DNA of 64,000 nucleotides, taken from NCBI RefSeq assembly GCF_000485795.1, contig NZ_AXZL01000058.1, forward strand, positions 62,001-126,000, written 5' to 3'. The first letter of the stretch is position 1; the number at the start of each line of letters is the position of its first letter. A program made the position numbers and the translations under genes. Shown piece by piece: positions 26,550 through 36,135 of the stretch. Source of the DNA: Shewanella decolorationis S12 (lineage in GTDB: Bacteria > Pseudomonadota > Gammaproteobacteria > Enterobacterales > Shewanellaceae). The notes below the pieces were generated by a model. That model made no database searches, was not told where the DNA came from, and worked only from the letters and a program-made list of their open reading frames with translations.

Positions 26550-29186
26550 TTAGGTTTTCGCTAAAAACGCCTCAACATCCGCGGGTAATAGCGGACGGCT
26601 AAAGAGATAGCCCTGCGCCTGATCGCACAGGTTTTGGGTTAAAAACTCGGCCTGCTCTTGGGTCTCAACCCCTTCTGCCACTATCTCTAACTTGAGTGCG
26701 TGCCCCAGAGCAATGACGGCTTTGGCGATAGCGGTATTGTTGGTGTCGAAGGGAATATCCCGCACAAAGGATTGGTCAATTTTAAGCTTATGAATAGGTA
26801 ATTTTTTAAGGTAATTTAAGGATGAATAACCAGTTCCAAAATCATCGACCGAGAGCTCAATACCCAGATCCCCCAATAGTTTTAGATCACGAATTGCCGT
26901 ATCGGGATTGTGCATCATCACGCTTTCCGTCACTTCGAGCTCAAGACAGGTGGCAGGTAAGCCCGTTTCAGCCAAGATACGCTTAACATCCTCCACAAAG
27001 GAGCTACGCTGTAACTGTTGTCCGGCAACGTTAACGGCGATTCGGCCAAAGGGTTTTCCCTCGGCGAGCCAACGCACACCTTGAAGACAAGCGGTTTCGA
27101 GTACCCATAAACCTATGTCGTAAATCAGCCCTATTTTCTCGGCGACCGGAATAAACACCCCGGGTGAAATTTGCCCTAATACGGGGTCGTTCCAACGTAG
27201 TAGCGCTTCAACTCCGATTGTTTTGCGGCTGACTAAATCCAATTTAGGCTGATACATCAGATACAAAGCATTCTGCTCAAGCGCGCCATAGAGAGCACTT
27301 TGCAGCTTTAAATGTTCAATCGACTCTTTAGTCAGTGATTCGGTGTAGAAGGCATAGTTATTTCGTCCTTCACTTTTGGCACGATACATAGCGGCATCGG
27401 CATTGCGCAGCAGAGTATCGGCATTAGCCCCATCGCTAGGATAAATAGAGACGCCCATGCTGGCAGTCAAACGCAGATGATCGCCCGTGCTTACCACAAA
27501 AGGCTGCTCAAACACTTGGCGTAATTGTTCGATGACTAAGTTAGCGTCTTCTAACTGTTGAATACCGGAAACCAAGGCCACAAATTCATCGCCACCGATG
27601 CGAGACAACACATCTTGCTCCCGTAGCTGGCTACGCAAACGTTTAGCCAGTTCCACCAGCATCTCATCGCCAATACTGTGGCCGAAACTGTCGTTGATAT
27701 GTTTAAACAAATCCACATCGATAAACACTGTTGCCAGTTGGGCATTGAGCCTTTTCGCATGTTTGATTTCTTGCTTAAGCTGCATCATCAACTTCATGCG
27801 ATTTGGTAGATGGGTTAGCGGATCAAAATAGGCCAAATGGGCCAGTTTAGCTTCGCTCTGCTTTTGAGCTGATATATCGGCAAATACCGCCACAAAATAT
27901 CGAATCTCACCGACTTCATCAAAGATGGTACTGATTGTAATATTTTGTGGAAAAATAGTCCCATCCTTGCGGCGGTTCCAAATTTCACCATTCCACTTGC
28001 CCGTTTCGAGTAAGTTATTCCACATGGTTTCGAAAAAGACTTTTTCGTGTCGACCCGAGTTAAATAATCGTGGATTTTGACCGAGTAACTCTTCCCGCGA
28101 GTAACCAGTGATCTCATAGAAGGCGCCATTCACATCGGTGATATTGCCGTGTCTATCGGTGACGACAACGCCCTCGAGGGAATGTTTAAACACATTGGTT
28201 GCTAGCGTTAGCTGCTCTTCAACCTCTTTGTGTTTGGAAATATTGCGGGTCATACCAATCACTCCCGCCAGTGTTCCTTCAGGCGTTAATGCAGGTACTT
28301 TAAGGGTTTCTAACCATAGGTGCTTATTTTGGCTTTGACCATCCAAACATTCGGCAACAATAATGGGGGCTCCCGCATCAATAGCCCGCTTGTCCCCATG
28401 CAGGAAAATCTCTGCGATATCTTTACCAAAGAGTTCTTCATCCGTCTTGCCAACAATTTCACGGCTGGGCAACTCCCATGCTTTTTCAACACTTTGGTTG
28501 CAGATGGTGTAAACACCTTCAGCATTTTTTACCCAAATATGCTCTTCAAAACTATCGATAAAGGTTTGTAAACTAATCACATCCATCGACTTTGACTCGC
28601 CGCGCAAAACCATTTGAGCTTGTTGCTTTAATTTGAGTAACTCACTCAAATTGAGTTGCACACTATTCACGGTCAGCGATGCCAACTGCAATGCTCTTTG
28701 GTCTAAATGCAAAGCTGTCTTATGGAATAGGCACAAGACCCCAAAGTGCGCTCCAGAACTCCAAATAATAGGTAAATAAATCAAGCTACCAAGCGCAGTA
28801 TCACGCCACTTGGGAGATGATTTTACATCCTGAATCAATGCTTGTTGGTAGGCATTGATATGGCGAATATCCACCGGAAGATTGACTTGATAGTGACTGA
28901 AGGTTTCTGACTGATGGAAGAAATTATCTGAAGTTGCTGATGATGAAGAAGTTTTAACTTTAGGGATGGCATTTTGTTGGAGATTAAGGTGTGTTTTGAG
29001 ATTAAAATGCCGCAGAAGCGCTTCGATATCCGATGGTGAACAGTGTTCAGATCGCACAAGTAGGCTGTATTCCCCCACTTCACTGGCTTTTAAAATCACC
29101 GCATTTGCTTGAGTTAAGTCGGCAACCAATTGCAAATCGTTTGCCCAATCTAATAACTGCTTTTGTGAAATTGCGACATCAATCAT
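26550..29186 (-). CDS. GAF-PAS-PAS-GGDEF-EAL cyclic-di-GMP protein
   Basis: Soluble protein of 878 residues. Order: GAF-like sensor (about 1-190), two PAS domains (about 210-330 and 330-450, the second with DVNGAFYEITGYSREELLGQNPR), GGDEF domain (about 450-615) and EAL domain (about 625-875). Both catalytic domains look intact: RIGGDEFVAL with an I-site REQD five residues upstream, and EALLRW, VTESVMM, DDFGTGYSSL and VAEGVET in EAL. It can in principle both make and degrade c-di-GMP. No transmembrane segment. Confidence 0.93.
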   Translation of the reverse strand: MIDVAISQKQLLDWANDLQLVADLTQANAVILKASEVGEYSLLVRSEHCSPSDIEALLRHFNLKTHLNLQQNAIPKVKTSSSSATSDNFFHQSETFSHYQVNLPVDIRHINAYQQALIQDVKSSPKWRDTALGSLIYLPIIWSSGAHFGVLCLFHKTALHLDQRALQLASLTVNSVQLNLSELLKLKQQAQMVLRGESKSMDVISLQTFIDSFEEHIWVKNAEGVYTICNQSVEKAWELPSREIVGKTDEELFGKDIAEIFLHGDKRAIDAGAPIIVAECLDGQSQNKHLWLETLKVPALTPEGTLAGVIGMTRNISKHKEVEEQLTLATNVFKHSLEGVVVTDRHGNITDVNGAFYEITGYSREELLGQNPRLFNSGRHEKVFFETMWNNLLETGKWNGEIWNRRKDGTIFPQNITISTIFDEVGEIRYFVAVFADISAQKQSEAKLAHLAYFDPLTHLPNRMKLMMQLKQEIKHAKRLNAQLATVFIDVDLFKHINDSFGHSIGDEMLVELAKRLRSQLREQDVLSRIGGDEFVALVSGIQQLEDANLVIEQLRQVFEQPFVVSTGDHLRLTASMGVSIYPSDGANADTLLRNADAAMYRAKSEGRNNYAFYTESLTKESIEHLKLQSALYGALEQNALYLMYQPKLDLVSRKTIGVEALLRWNDPVLGQISPGVFIPVAEKIGLIYDIGLWVLETACLQGVRWLAEGKPFGRIAVNVAGQQLQRSSFVEDVKRILAETGLPATCLELEVTESVMMHNPDTAIRDLKLLGDLGIELSVDDFGTGYSSLNYLKKLPIHKLKIDQSFVRDIPFDTNNTAIAKAVIALGHALKLEIVAEGVETQEQAEFLTQNLCDQAQGYLFSRPLLPADVEAFLAKT

Positions 29187-29619
29187 AAGCTTGCTAACTG
29201 TAGCCTCTACAATTCCATTTTGACCGAGGGAAAAAATCCCCTCATGAAAAACACACCCAAAACGAGATGATTGATATTACCGCAGGCACTTAACCATCGT
29301 CATTCACTAATACAAAAATATTCGACTTATTAACAGATTACTTTGTTTCAGATAATGTATCTGAAACGCTTTTCTGACTCACTCCAATCATAGTCGATCA
29401 ATCTTAAGCTCATCTTTTATACAAGCAAGCTACACAATCAGAAAACGTAAGCATCTTACCCTAAGACTCAAGCATAAATCCCCAAAATGAATTAAATCTC
29501 ATCATCAAACATCCTCGCCCCTAACAAGCGGAATTTAATTCCAATTCCCGTTTTCATTGACAATCACAGTATCTTATTGTCTACAATGGAAATAATCAGG
29601 ATGAAAAACAAGGATCTCT
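29187..29619. other. Divergent intergenic region with a perfect palindrome
   Basis: 433 bp between the c-di-GMP gene and the Lon-like gene, AT-rich and without reading frames. A perfect 10-bp-arm inverted repeat sits at 29345-29367; the rest is featureless to me apart from presumed promoters. The last 90 bp carry the leader of the Lon-like gene. Confidence 0.55.
29345..29367. repeat. Perfect 10-bp inverted repeat, candidate operator or hairpin
   Basis: GTTTCAGATA (29345-29354), loop ATG, TATCTGAAAC (29358-29367). It is about 160 bp upstream of the c-di-GMP gene and 250 bp upstream of the Lon-like gene. No T-run flanks it, so it is more like an operator or RNA hairpin than a terminator. Confidence 0.45.
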
Positions 29620-32031
29620 ATGCCTACCGTGCCCACAGCCGCCATCCCGTTAACGAGTCAACAGCTTTATCGGAAATCCGACCTTAAACAGCTTAGTCCC
29701 GAGTGCCAGTCTACTGCCCAGCTTACGCCGCTCGATGATATTGTTGGTCAGGAACGTGCCCAACAGGCGGTGGAATTCGCCATGGGGATTAAGGAAAAAG
29801 GCTATAACATTTATGCCATTGGCCAAAACGGCTTAGGTAAACGCACTATGATGCTGCGTTACCTGAATCGCCATGAGCCTATCGAGCCTGCACTGTTTGA
29901 CTGGTGCTATGTGGTTAACTTTGACGATACCCGCAGCCCTAAAGTGCTCAAACTCACCGCAGGAACGGGGCTAGAGTTTAAGAAATCCATCGAAAAACTC
30001 ATGCTCAAACTCGTTAAAGCACTGCCCTTAGCCTTTGATAACGAAATGTATTATGCCCGAGCAGAAAAGCTCAAAAACCAGCTGACACAAAAACAAGAAG
30101 CCGCGTTAACTGAGCTAAGTGAAGAAGCCAAACAGAAAAACATTAGTCTCAGTTTAACTCTGCAGGGCGACTATCAAATGGTTGCCCTCAATGGCGAAGA
30201 GCCCCATGACGAAATCTCCTTTGGCGCATTGACCGAGGCGGAGCGAGCTCAGTTTGAAAGTAATATCAATGGACTCGAAGTAAAACTTCGCGGCATCATT
30301 CGACAAAATACCGAATGGGAAGAAGAGTTTAGTGATACCCAGCAGGAACACGACGAACAAGTCGCTAAAGATGTATTAGTGCACTTTTTCAAACCCTTGA
30401 AGGACAAATACAAACATCAGCCCGAAGTCAGAGCCTTCTTAACGGGTATGCAGGCGGATATCTTAAGCAATTTAGATATTTTCCTTGAGGAGAGTGAGGA
30501 ACAACTCGCCCTCGCCTACGCCTCCCTTGAGAAAAAAATGCCGCGCCGCTATCAGGTCAACGTCATCGTATGCCAAGGCGAGCAAACATTCCCCATCGTG
30601 GTGGAAGAAAGCCCAAGCTATCACAGCCTGTTTGGTTATGTCGAAAATGCCACCTTTAGGGGCACAGTGTTTACCGACTTCTCACTCATCCGTGCCGGAA
30701 GTTTACATAAGGCAAACGGTGGCGTGCTGTTGATGGATGCCATCAAAGTACTGGAGCGCCCCTATGTCTGGGACGGTTTGAAACGTGCACTGCGTTCGCG
30801 CAAGTTAGATTTAAGCTCATTAGAGCGTGAAGTATCACTGTCTGGCACTATCTCTCTGGCGCCGGAACCTATTCCCCTAGATGTAAAGATCATTTTGTTT
30901 GGCGATCACGAAACCTATCAGTTATTACAACTCTATGATCCTGATTTCAGTGAGTTATTCAGAGTCACCGCCGACTTTGAAGATGTGATGGACAGAACCG
31001 ATGTATCTGAGGCCCAATATGCACGATTTATTTCCAGCATAGTCCATGATAACAATATGTTGCACTGTGATCGCAGCGCTATCGCACGGATCATCGAGTA
31101 CAGTTCCCGTGAGGCGCAGGACCAACAAAAGCTCTCACTTCATTCAGCCAATATTGCCAATCTGCTGCGGGAATCTAACTTCTGCGCCAAGGCAGCTGCA
31201 AGTCTGCGTATTGAAAAGCAGCATGTAGAGCAGGCCTTGAAAAACCAAGAGCAGCGGGTCTCCCGCTTGCGCGATAATATTATGGAAAGCTTTATCAACG
31301 GCACCACATTGATCAACACCCACGATAAAGTTGTAGGCCAAATCAATGCCTTATCCGTTATTTCCACTTCAGACCACCAATTTGGTATTCCAAATCGCAT
31401 CACGGCAATCACAGCTTTTGGTAAGGGCGAAGTATTGGATATTGAGCACAGGGTTAAACTGGGAGGCCGAATCCATTCTAAAGGGGTATTAATCCTCACC
31501 GCCTATTTGGCTTCGGTATTAGGGAAAACCGCACAAATTCCTCTCACCACTTATCTCACCTTCGAGCAATCCTACAGCGGCGTCGATGGTGATAGTGCTT
31601 CAATGGCAGAATGCTGTGCCATTATCTCTGCCATCAGTGAATTGCCGCTAAGGCAAGATATTGCGATCACGGGTTCAATGAATCAGTTTGGCGAGGCGCA
31701 GCCCATCGGCGGCGTGAATGAGAAAATTGAAGGCTTTTTCGATGTGTGTAAGATTAAGGGCCGCTCATCGAGCCAAGGGGTAATTATTCCCGAGTCGAAT
31801 ATCGCTAACCTTATGTTACGCCAAGATATTGTAGAAGCAGTTGAGCACGGTGAATTCCATATTTGGGCGATTAGTCATGTCACCCAGGCCATGACCTTGC
31901 TACTGGGCAAAGCAGCAGCGACCTTGCAGACGCATAATAGCAAGACTACGGATAACTATGACCCAGAATGCGTTTTTGGCATTGCCCAACAAAAACTCAA
32001 TGCTTTGAGAGCATTAGCAAAAACCAATTGA
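29620..32031 (+). CDS. Lon-like AAA+ protease (YcbZ/LonH family)
   Basis: Protein of 803 residues. The P-loop GQNGLGKRT lies at 68-76 and Walker B (GVLLMDAI) is in the middle, with a long insertion between about 90 and 330 absent from classical Lon. The C-terminal Lon peptidase domain has the catalytic Ser-Lys dyad: GDSAS with S659 and GGVNEKIEGF with K near 702. This is the LonB/YcbZ-type protease, larger and differently organised than Lon. Single gene with a bidirectional terminator after it; divergent from the c-di-GMP gene. Confidence 0.9.
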   Translation: MPTVPTAAIPLTSQQLYRKSDLKQLSPECQSTAQLTPLDDIVGQERAQQAVEFAMGIKEKGYNIYAIGQNGLGKRTMMLRYLNRHEPIEPALFDWCYVVNFDDTRSPKVLKLTAGTGLEFKKSIEKLMLKLVKALPLAFDNEMYYARAEKLKNQLTQKQEAALTELSEEAKQKNISLSLTLQGDYQMVALNGEEPHDEISFGALTEAERAQFESNINGLEVKLRGIIRQNTEWEEEFSDTQQEHDEQVAKDVLVHFFKPLKDKYKHQPEVRAFLTGMQADILSNLDIFLEESEEQLALAYASLEKKMPRRYQVNVIVCQGEQTFPIVVEESPSYHSLFGYVENATFRGTVFTDFSLIRAGSLHKANGGVLLMDAIKVLERPYVWDGLKRALRSRKLDLSSLEREVSLSGTISLAPEPIPLDVKIILFGDHETYQLLQLYDPDFSELFRVTADFEDVMDRTDVSEAQYARFISSIVHDNNMLHCDRSAIARIIEYSSREAQDQQKLSLHSANIANLLRESNFCAKAAASLRIEKQHVEQALKNQEQRVSRLRDNIMESFINGTTLINTHDKVVGQINALSVISTSDHQFGIPNRITAITAFGKGEVLDIEHRVKLGGRIHSKGVLILTAYLASVLGKTAQIPLTTYLTFEQSYSGVDGDSASMAECCAIISAISELPLRQDIAITGSMNQFGEAQPIGGVNEKIEGFFDVCKIKGRSSSQGVIIPESNIANLMLRQDIVEAVEHGEFHIWAISHVTQAMTLLLGKAAATLQTHNSKTTDNYDPECVFGIAQQKLNALRALAKTN

Positions 32032-32051
32032 TTCTTAAACACTAAATATGC

Positions 32052-32079
32052 AAAAAGGGTTAGCTTAGCTAACCCTTTA
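32052..32079 (+). terminator. Bidirectional terminator between the Lon-like gene and the OYE gene
   Basis: Perfect stem GGGTTAGC-TTA-GCTAACCC inside A5/T3 runs, about 20 bp after the Lon-like stop and 20 bp before the OYE stop on the other strand. Confidence 0.85.
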
Positions 32080-32101
32080 TCTCATAACAATCTTGAAAGC
32101 C

Positions 32102-33169
32102 TTAGATTAATGTTGCCAACATTTCATCGCTATAGGCCACGACTTCCTGACCTTGACGCACTCTTGTTACATAATCTGGGTTGGCAATAAAGGGGCGACC
32201 AATGGCAATTAAATCAAACTTATTGGCAGCAATCGCTTCACTTGCAGATTGCGCGCTGTAACCACCTACACCCACTAAGGTTTTGCCATAGTGAGCGCGA
32301 ACATAACTAGAAACACGGCCATCTAAGTAATCGAACTCCATACTGTCGTCGAAGATACCGATATGCACAAAGGCCAGTTCACGTTTTTCAAGCTCAGGCA
32401 ATAAATAGTCAAATACAGCACGGTCACGATTATCTACTGCAATATTGAAATAGGCGCCGGGAGAAATACGCAGACCCGTTCTGTCTTTACCAATACTCGC
32501 CGCAACGGCATCAACAACTTCTAAGGCAAAGCGTGACATATTGGCAGGCGTGCTTCCGTATTCATCGGTACGACGGTTACTATCATGGTGTAAGAATTCA
32601 TCAATCAAATAACCATTTGCACCGTGGATCTCCACACCATCGAATCCAGCTTCAATCGCGTTTTCAGCCGCTTTCGCGTAATCACGTACTAAGCCCTGAA
32701 TATCTTCAAGAGTTGCCGCTTTCGGGGTAACGTAGGTTAGCTCGCGCATTCTGGGCACACTGCCCTCCACTTTTTGCGCTGAAGGTGCCAGAACATCACC
32801 ACCGCCAAAGAAATGTGGATGCGCCACGCGGCCTGTATGCCATAACTGCACAAAAATCTTGCCACCATTGGCATGTACAGCATCAGTCACTTTACGCCAA
32901 CCTGCGATCTGCGCTTGATTAAAAATGCCAGGGGTATTTGGGTAACCCTGAGCATCAGGGCGAATGATTGTCGCTTCAGAGATAATCAATCCCGCTTCAG
33001 CACGGCGAGCATAATAAGCCACCATATCATCGGTAGGCACTAAATCCGCATCGGCCATACAACGGGTTAATGGCGCCATTAAGATGCGGTTTTTTAAAGT
33101 AATAGTGTCATTAAGCTTGTAGGTATCAAATAGATTAGATACCGAGTTTACAGTATTTTCAATTGACAT
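32102..33169 (-). CDS. Alkene reductase, Old Yellow Enzyme family
   Basis: FMN-dependent reductase of 355 residues, reducing activated C=C bonds, including N-ethylmaleimide-type and nitro compounds. Motifs: APLTRCMADADLVPTDDMVAYYARRA near the N-terminus, the catalytic HGAN-x-GYLIDEFLHHDSN, and GVGGYSAQSA with IGRPFIANPDYV at the C-terminus. Resembles NemA. It is divergent from a TetR regulator, with a shared region holding three matching inverted repeats; the usual arrangement for electrophile-responsive OYEs. Confidence 0.94.
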   Translation of the reverse strand: MSIENTVNSVSNLFDTYKLNDTITLKNRILMAPLTRCMADADLVPTDDMVAYYARRAEAGLIISEATIIRPDAQGYPNTPGIFNQAQIAGWRKVTDAVHANGGKIFVQLWHTGRVAHPHFFGGGDVLAPSAQKVEGSVPRMRELTYVTPKAATLEDIQGLVRDYAKAAENAIEAGFDGVEIHGANGYLIDEFLHHDSNRRTDEYGSTPANMSRFALEVVDAVAASIGKDRTGLRISPGAYFNIAVDNRDRAVFDYLLPELEKRELAFVHIGIFDDSMEFDYLDGRVSSYVRAHYGKTLVGVGGYSAQSASEAIAANKFDLIAIGRPFIANPDYVTRVRQGQEVVAYSDEMLATLI

Positions 33170-33185
33170 TGGCTTAGCCTCATTC

Positions 33186-33252
33186 TTGAATGTGCATTCA
33201 AGATATTCTTATTTGAACGATCATTCAAGAACTTTTTTGAATGTTTGTTCAA
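33186..33252. promoter_or_regulatory. Three TetR operators between the OYE gene and its regulator
   Basis: Three copies of TTGAA-N6-TTCAA: TTGAATGTGCATTCAA (33186-33201), TTGAACGATCATTCAA (33213-33228) and TTGAATGTTTGTTCAA (33237-33252). Their centres are 27 and 24 bp apart. They fill the region between the two starts, so the TetR protein likely represses both the reductase gene and itself. Confidence 0.75.
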
Positions 33253-33298
33253 AATTAGGTAGAATCATCTGCAAGTATCGATGAGAGGTTAGATAGTC

Positions 33299-33880
33299 AT
33301 GCGAAATGCAGAGTTTGATAGGGCACAAGTGCTCAGGGGCGCCATGTCCGCCTTTATGCATAAAGGATATACCAAAACCAGCATGCAGGATCTCACCCAA
33401 GCAACGGGATTGCACCCCGGTTCCATCTATTGCGCCTTCAGTAATAAGCGCGGCTTACTCATCGCCGCCATCGAGCAATATCAGCAGGACAGAAACGAGC
33501 AATTTAAACTTATCTTCTCCGATAGCCGGCCAGTATTAGGTAATTTAAAGACTTACTTAGACAATATCGTGGTTGAATGTGTCAGCTGTGATAGCCAGCA
33601 AGCCTGTTTGCTCACCAAGGCATTAAATGAGATTGCTGCGCAGGATGATGAAATTCAAGGGATTATCAGCCAAAATCTCAAGCTTTGGCAAAATGCGCTA
33701 ACGGCACAATTTGAATTAGCGACCACCCAAGGATTATTGCAAGGCGATCTTAATAGTGAACAACGGGCACAATACTTAATGATGGGCATTTATGGTTTAA
33801 GAACATTTGCTCACACCCATCCGCAAGCGGAAATTCTGCAACAGTTAGCCGATAAACTGTTTACAGATGTCTGTAGATAA
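33299..33880 (+). CDS. TetR-family transcriptional regulator
   Basis: Regulator of 193 residues. HTH at about 24-50 (YTKTSMQDLTQATGLHPGSIYCAFSNKRGLL), helical ligand-binding domain after it with cysteines (VECVSCDSQQACLL), which could sense electrophiles as in NemR. ATG at 33299, 46 bp past the third operator. A good terminator hairpin follows 55 bp after the stop. Likely local repressor of the divergent OYE gene. Confidence 0.93.
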   Translation: MRNAEFDRAQVLRGAMSAFMHKGYTKTSMQDLTQATGLHPGSIYCAFSNKRGLLIAAIEQYQQDRNEQFKLIFSDSRPVLGNLKTYLDNIVVECVSCDSQQACLLTKALNEIAAQDDEIQGIISQNLKLWQNALTAQFELATTQGLLQGDLNSEQRAQYLMMGIYGLRTFAHTHPQAEILQQLADKLFTDVCR

Positions 33881-33934
33881 CCGCCAAATTTAAAACAATA
33901 TTTCTTGGCTTATTAATGCGTTACCCTAAAAGTA

Positions 33935-33970
33935 AAAGGACGATAAATCAACTTTATCGTCCTTTCATTT
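33935..33970 (+). terminator. Terminator after the TetR gene
   Basis: Perfect 13-bp stem AAAGGACGATAAA/TTTATCGTCCTTT with a 5-nt loop, followed by CATTTTAT. The T-run is broken by CA, so it is a probable but not perfect intrinsic terminator. Confidence 0.7.
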
Positions 33971-34001
33971 TATGCTTTGCTAGGGCAATTTTTCGTTTTT
34001 G

Positions 34002-34226
34002 TTAACCTATATTAGCCTGTGCAAACACCCGCTCACCAAGTGAGTTTAATATCTTACATTCGCCTTCTAGTACAGCGATAATGGATTTTCCTTTACGAAA
34101 ACTCGCAGGGATCATCACACGGCCAGAGTCGCTGACGGGTAAATCTTCTAACACCGCATTGTGCATAATTAACCCGACGGGCGCGTCATAGTACAAAACG
34201 GTAACAGTCGCTTGTGTTGCTTGCAT
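34002..34226 (-). CDS. TIGR02922-like small hypothetical protein
   Basis: Protein of 74 residues beginning MQATQATVTVLYYDAPVGLIM, with a SGRVMIPASFRKGKSIIAVLEGECKILNSLGERV body: small, beta-rich and soluble. It resembles TIGR02922, described in Shewanella and Colwellia, with no known function. The ATG is preceded by a weak ribosome site (no clear AGGA). It is flanked by non-coding DNA on both sides, 340 bp before the chemoreceptor stop. Confidence 0.7.
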   Translation of the reverse strand: MQATQATVTVLYYDAPVGLIMHNAVLEDLPVSDSGRVMIPASFRKGKSIIAVLEGECKILNSLGERVFAQANIG

Positions 34227-34566
34227 AACTTTTAACTCACATTAAGCAGAAACTACTGCTATCGATTAAAGTGGCAAGAGTCTCCCTTCATCTCTTATTA
34301 CAACAAAACTCTAAGATACTTTTTACCATTTAAAATCAATCAACTATAAATCCAAAGCGACGTTAACGTTCAACAAAGATAAAACACATTTGCGCGATGA
34401 ATATTCACCTATTTAAGCACTTCGGCAAATAGATGCCAATCTATTTCTAGTTTGTTAATCAAATCCGCGTAATCGATCACATCTAAACAACATTGATTGA
34501 TGAGTATTTATTCACAAAATAGAATAAAAGCACTAAACATAATCACTTAGCAAAGTTTTAGATAAG
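34227..34566. other. Intergenic stretch, nothing recognised
   Basis: 340 bp, AT-rich. I see no reading frame above background, no strong hairpin with T-run and no known binding motif. Presumably it carries the promoter of the small protein at 34002-34226 and the 3' end of the chemoreceptor transcript. Confidence 0.5.
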
Positions 34567-36135
34567 TTACTGCGCTTTAAACCCTACTCTAAATCCGCCC
34601 CAATGCTTACCATTTACATAAATAGGTACTGATAAGTCATGCATAATTTCCCCCGTGTCCCTTTTATAGGTTTGCAGCAACACAGGTTCGGTATGAGTAC
34701 CACAACGGCTCCCCGTGGGGTCATTAAACAATCGCTTGGTTCGGTTATTGACCATATCGATTTCCACCTTACCCGTTAATGCTTGGCTAAAGCGTTTATT
34801 GTGAGTAGGGAAATAGCCTTTTTTATCTACCGCACCAGCGTAAATAATTTCACTATGTTTCGCGAGGATAGGTTCTTGAATGGCAGGAAAATGTTGGTCA
34901 GTGAAGCGGTCAAAAGCAGTCGTATATTTTTGCGGCTGAGTATTCGCGATTGGCTGATATTTAGGATTAAATAATTCAGCTTCGGTAAAACTGCCATTGG
35001 CGAGTCCCTGCGAAAGTTTTTCACCACAGGCTTTAGCCGCTTCATTCGCGAGTAATAACACTTGTTGGTCAAATGTTTGAGTATCCCAGTAAGATAAGGC
35101 TTTAAAGATACCTTCAGTTGTTAATGATAAGGTAAACGCCTGCTCAGAAACTTTGTGACTTTGCTTTCCCGTTATGCTTAGTGAATCGCGGATCTGCGAT
35201 ACCGATGTACTAATTTCGTTGGTAGTACTGTTGTACTGTTTTAGGGAATCTTCCATATCTCCAAGGGCATGTGCAGAGTGAGTTACTGAGGTCGAAATAT
35301 CGGTAAAGTGGCCATCTAACTCACCCATTGCAGCAACGACATCGGCCGTTTGGGCAACAACCCGCTCCATTAGCGCAGACGTTTTATCCGTTTCACCACG
35401 GATCTCCAATAACATTTTGCCGATATCCTGAGTCGCTCCCGCGGTTTTTCCTGCAAGGCTTCGCACTTCGTCGGCGACAACGGCAAAGCCACGGCCTTGC
35501 TCTCCCGCCCGTGCTGCTTCAATCGCAGCATTTAGCGCCAACAAGTTAGTTTGTTCGGCTACAGAGTTAATAACTTCAGTAATTTTTTGAATTTGTTCAG
35601 CTTTAGACTTTAAGGCCTGAACTTGTAATGCTGCAGTGTTGATATCCGAACTCAAAGACTCAATTGCAGCAACCCCCTTCTGCGCTTGAGTTCTTCCCTG
35701 CACGCTCAAACGCTCCGCCTCTTGGGTTTGCGCTAAAATACTGGTGGCGTTATCCCCAAGATGCGCCGTGGTATGACTCAATTGTGAAGCAGCAACCGCA
35801 ATTGCACTGGCATGCTCACCATTTGATTCAATAGATTTATTCAACAAATCAATAAAATGTGACACTTCTGCCGAGCCAATAGCAATTTTACTCGTTTGTA
35901 CACTGATCAAATGCTCAGGAGACGTTAAGTTTTTAAACTGAGTCTGATTTTGGTTATGTTCTTGAGCTTTAGCATTCAAAAAATGCGATACAACCCACAG
36001 GACCCAACCGCAAACTATGACGCCTAAAATTAAGGCTTGCACAAAACCAGATAAGGTTGCAGCGCTAAGCAAAAGGCTGCTAAACACAGTTAACACAAAA
36101 CTGAGGGCTATAACGACTTTATGTTTTAATTCCAT
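34567..36135 (-). CDS. Methyl-accepting chemotaxis protein with a C-terminal sensor-like region
   Basis: Chemoreceptor of 522 residues. Two N-terminal transmembrane helices (about 6-27 and 33-55) have almost no periplasmic loop between them. The signalling domain is canonical: [44 protein letters not shown]. After it, about 150 residues form an extra C-terminal domain ([33 protein letters not shown]...[11 protein letters not shown]...[20 protein letters not shown]), like a cytosolic Cache/PAS-type ligand domain. I chose the ATG at 36135, nine codons inside a longer frame. Confidence 0.85.
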   Translation of the reverse strand: MELKHKVVIALSFVLTVFSSLLLSAATLSGFVQALILGVIVCGWVLWVVSHFLNAKAQEHNQNQTQFKNLTSPEHLISVQTSKIAIGSAEVSHFIDLLNKSIESNGEHASAIAVAASQLSHTTAHLGDNATSILAQTQEAERLSVQGRTQAQKGVAAIESLSSDINTAALQVQALKSKAEQIQKITEVINSVAEQTNLLALNAAIEAARAGEQGRGFAVVADEVRSLAGKTAGATQDIGKMLLEIRGETDKTSALMERVVAQTADVVAAMGELDGHFTDISTSVTHSAHALGDMEDSLKQYNSTTNEISTSVSQIRDSLSITGKQSHKVSEQAFTLSLTTEGIFKALSYWDTQTFDQQVLLLANEAAKACGEKLSQGLANGSFTEAELFNPKYQPIANTQPQKYTTAFDRFTDQHFPAIQEPILAKHSEIIYAGAVDKKGYFPTHNKRFSQALTGKVEIDMVNNRTKRLFNDPTGSRCGTHTEPVLLQTYKRDTGEIMHDLSVPIYVNGKHWGGFRVGFKAQ

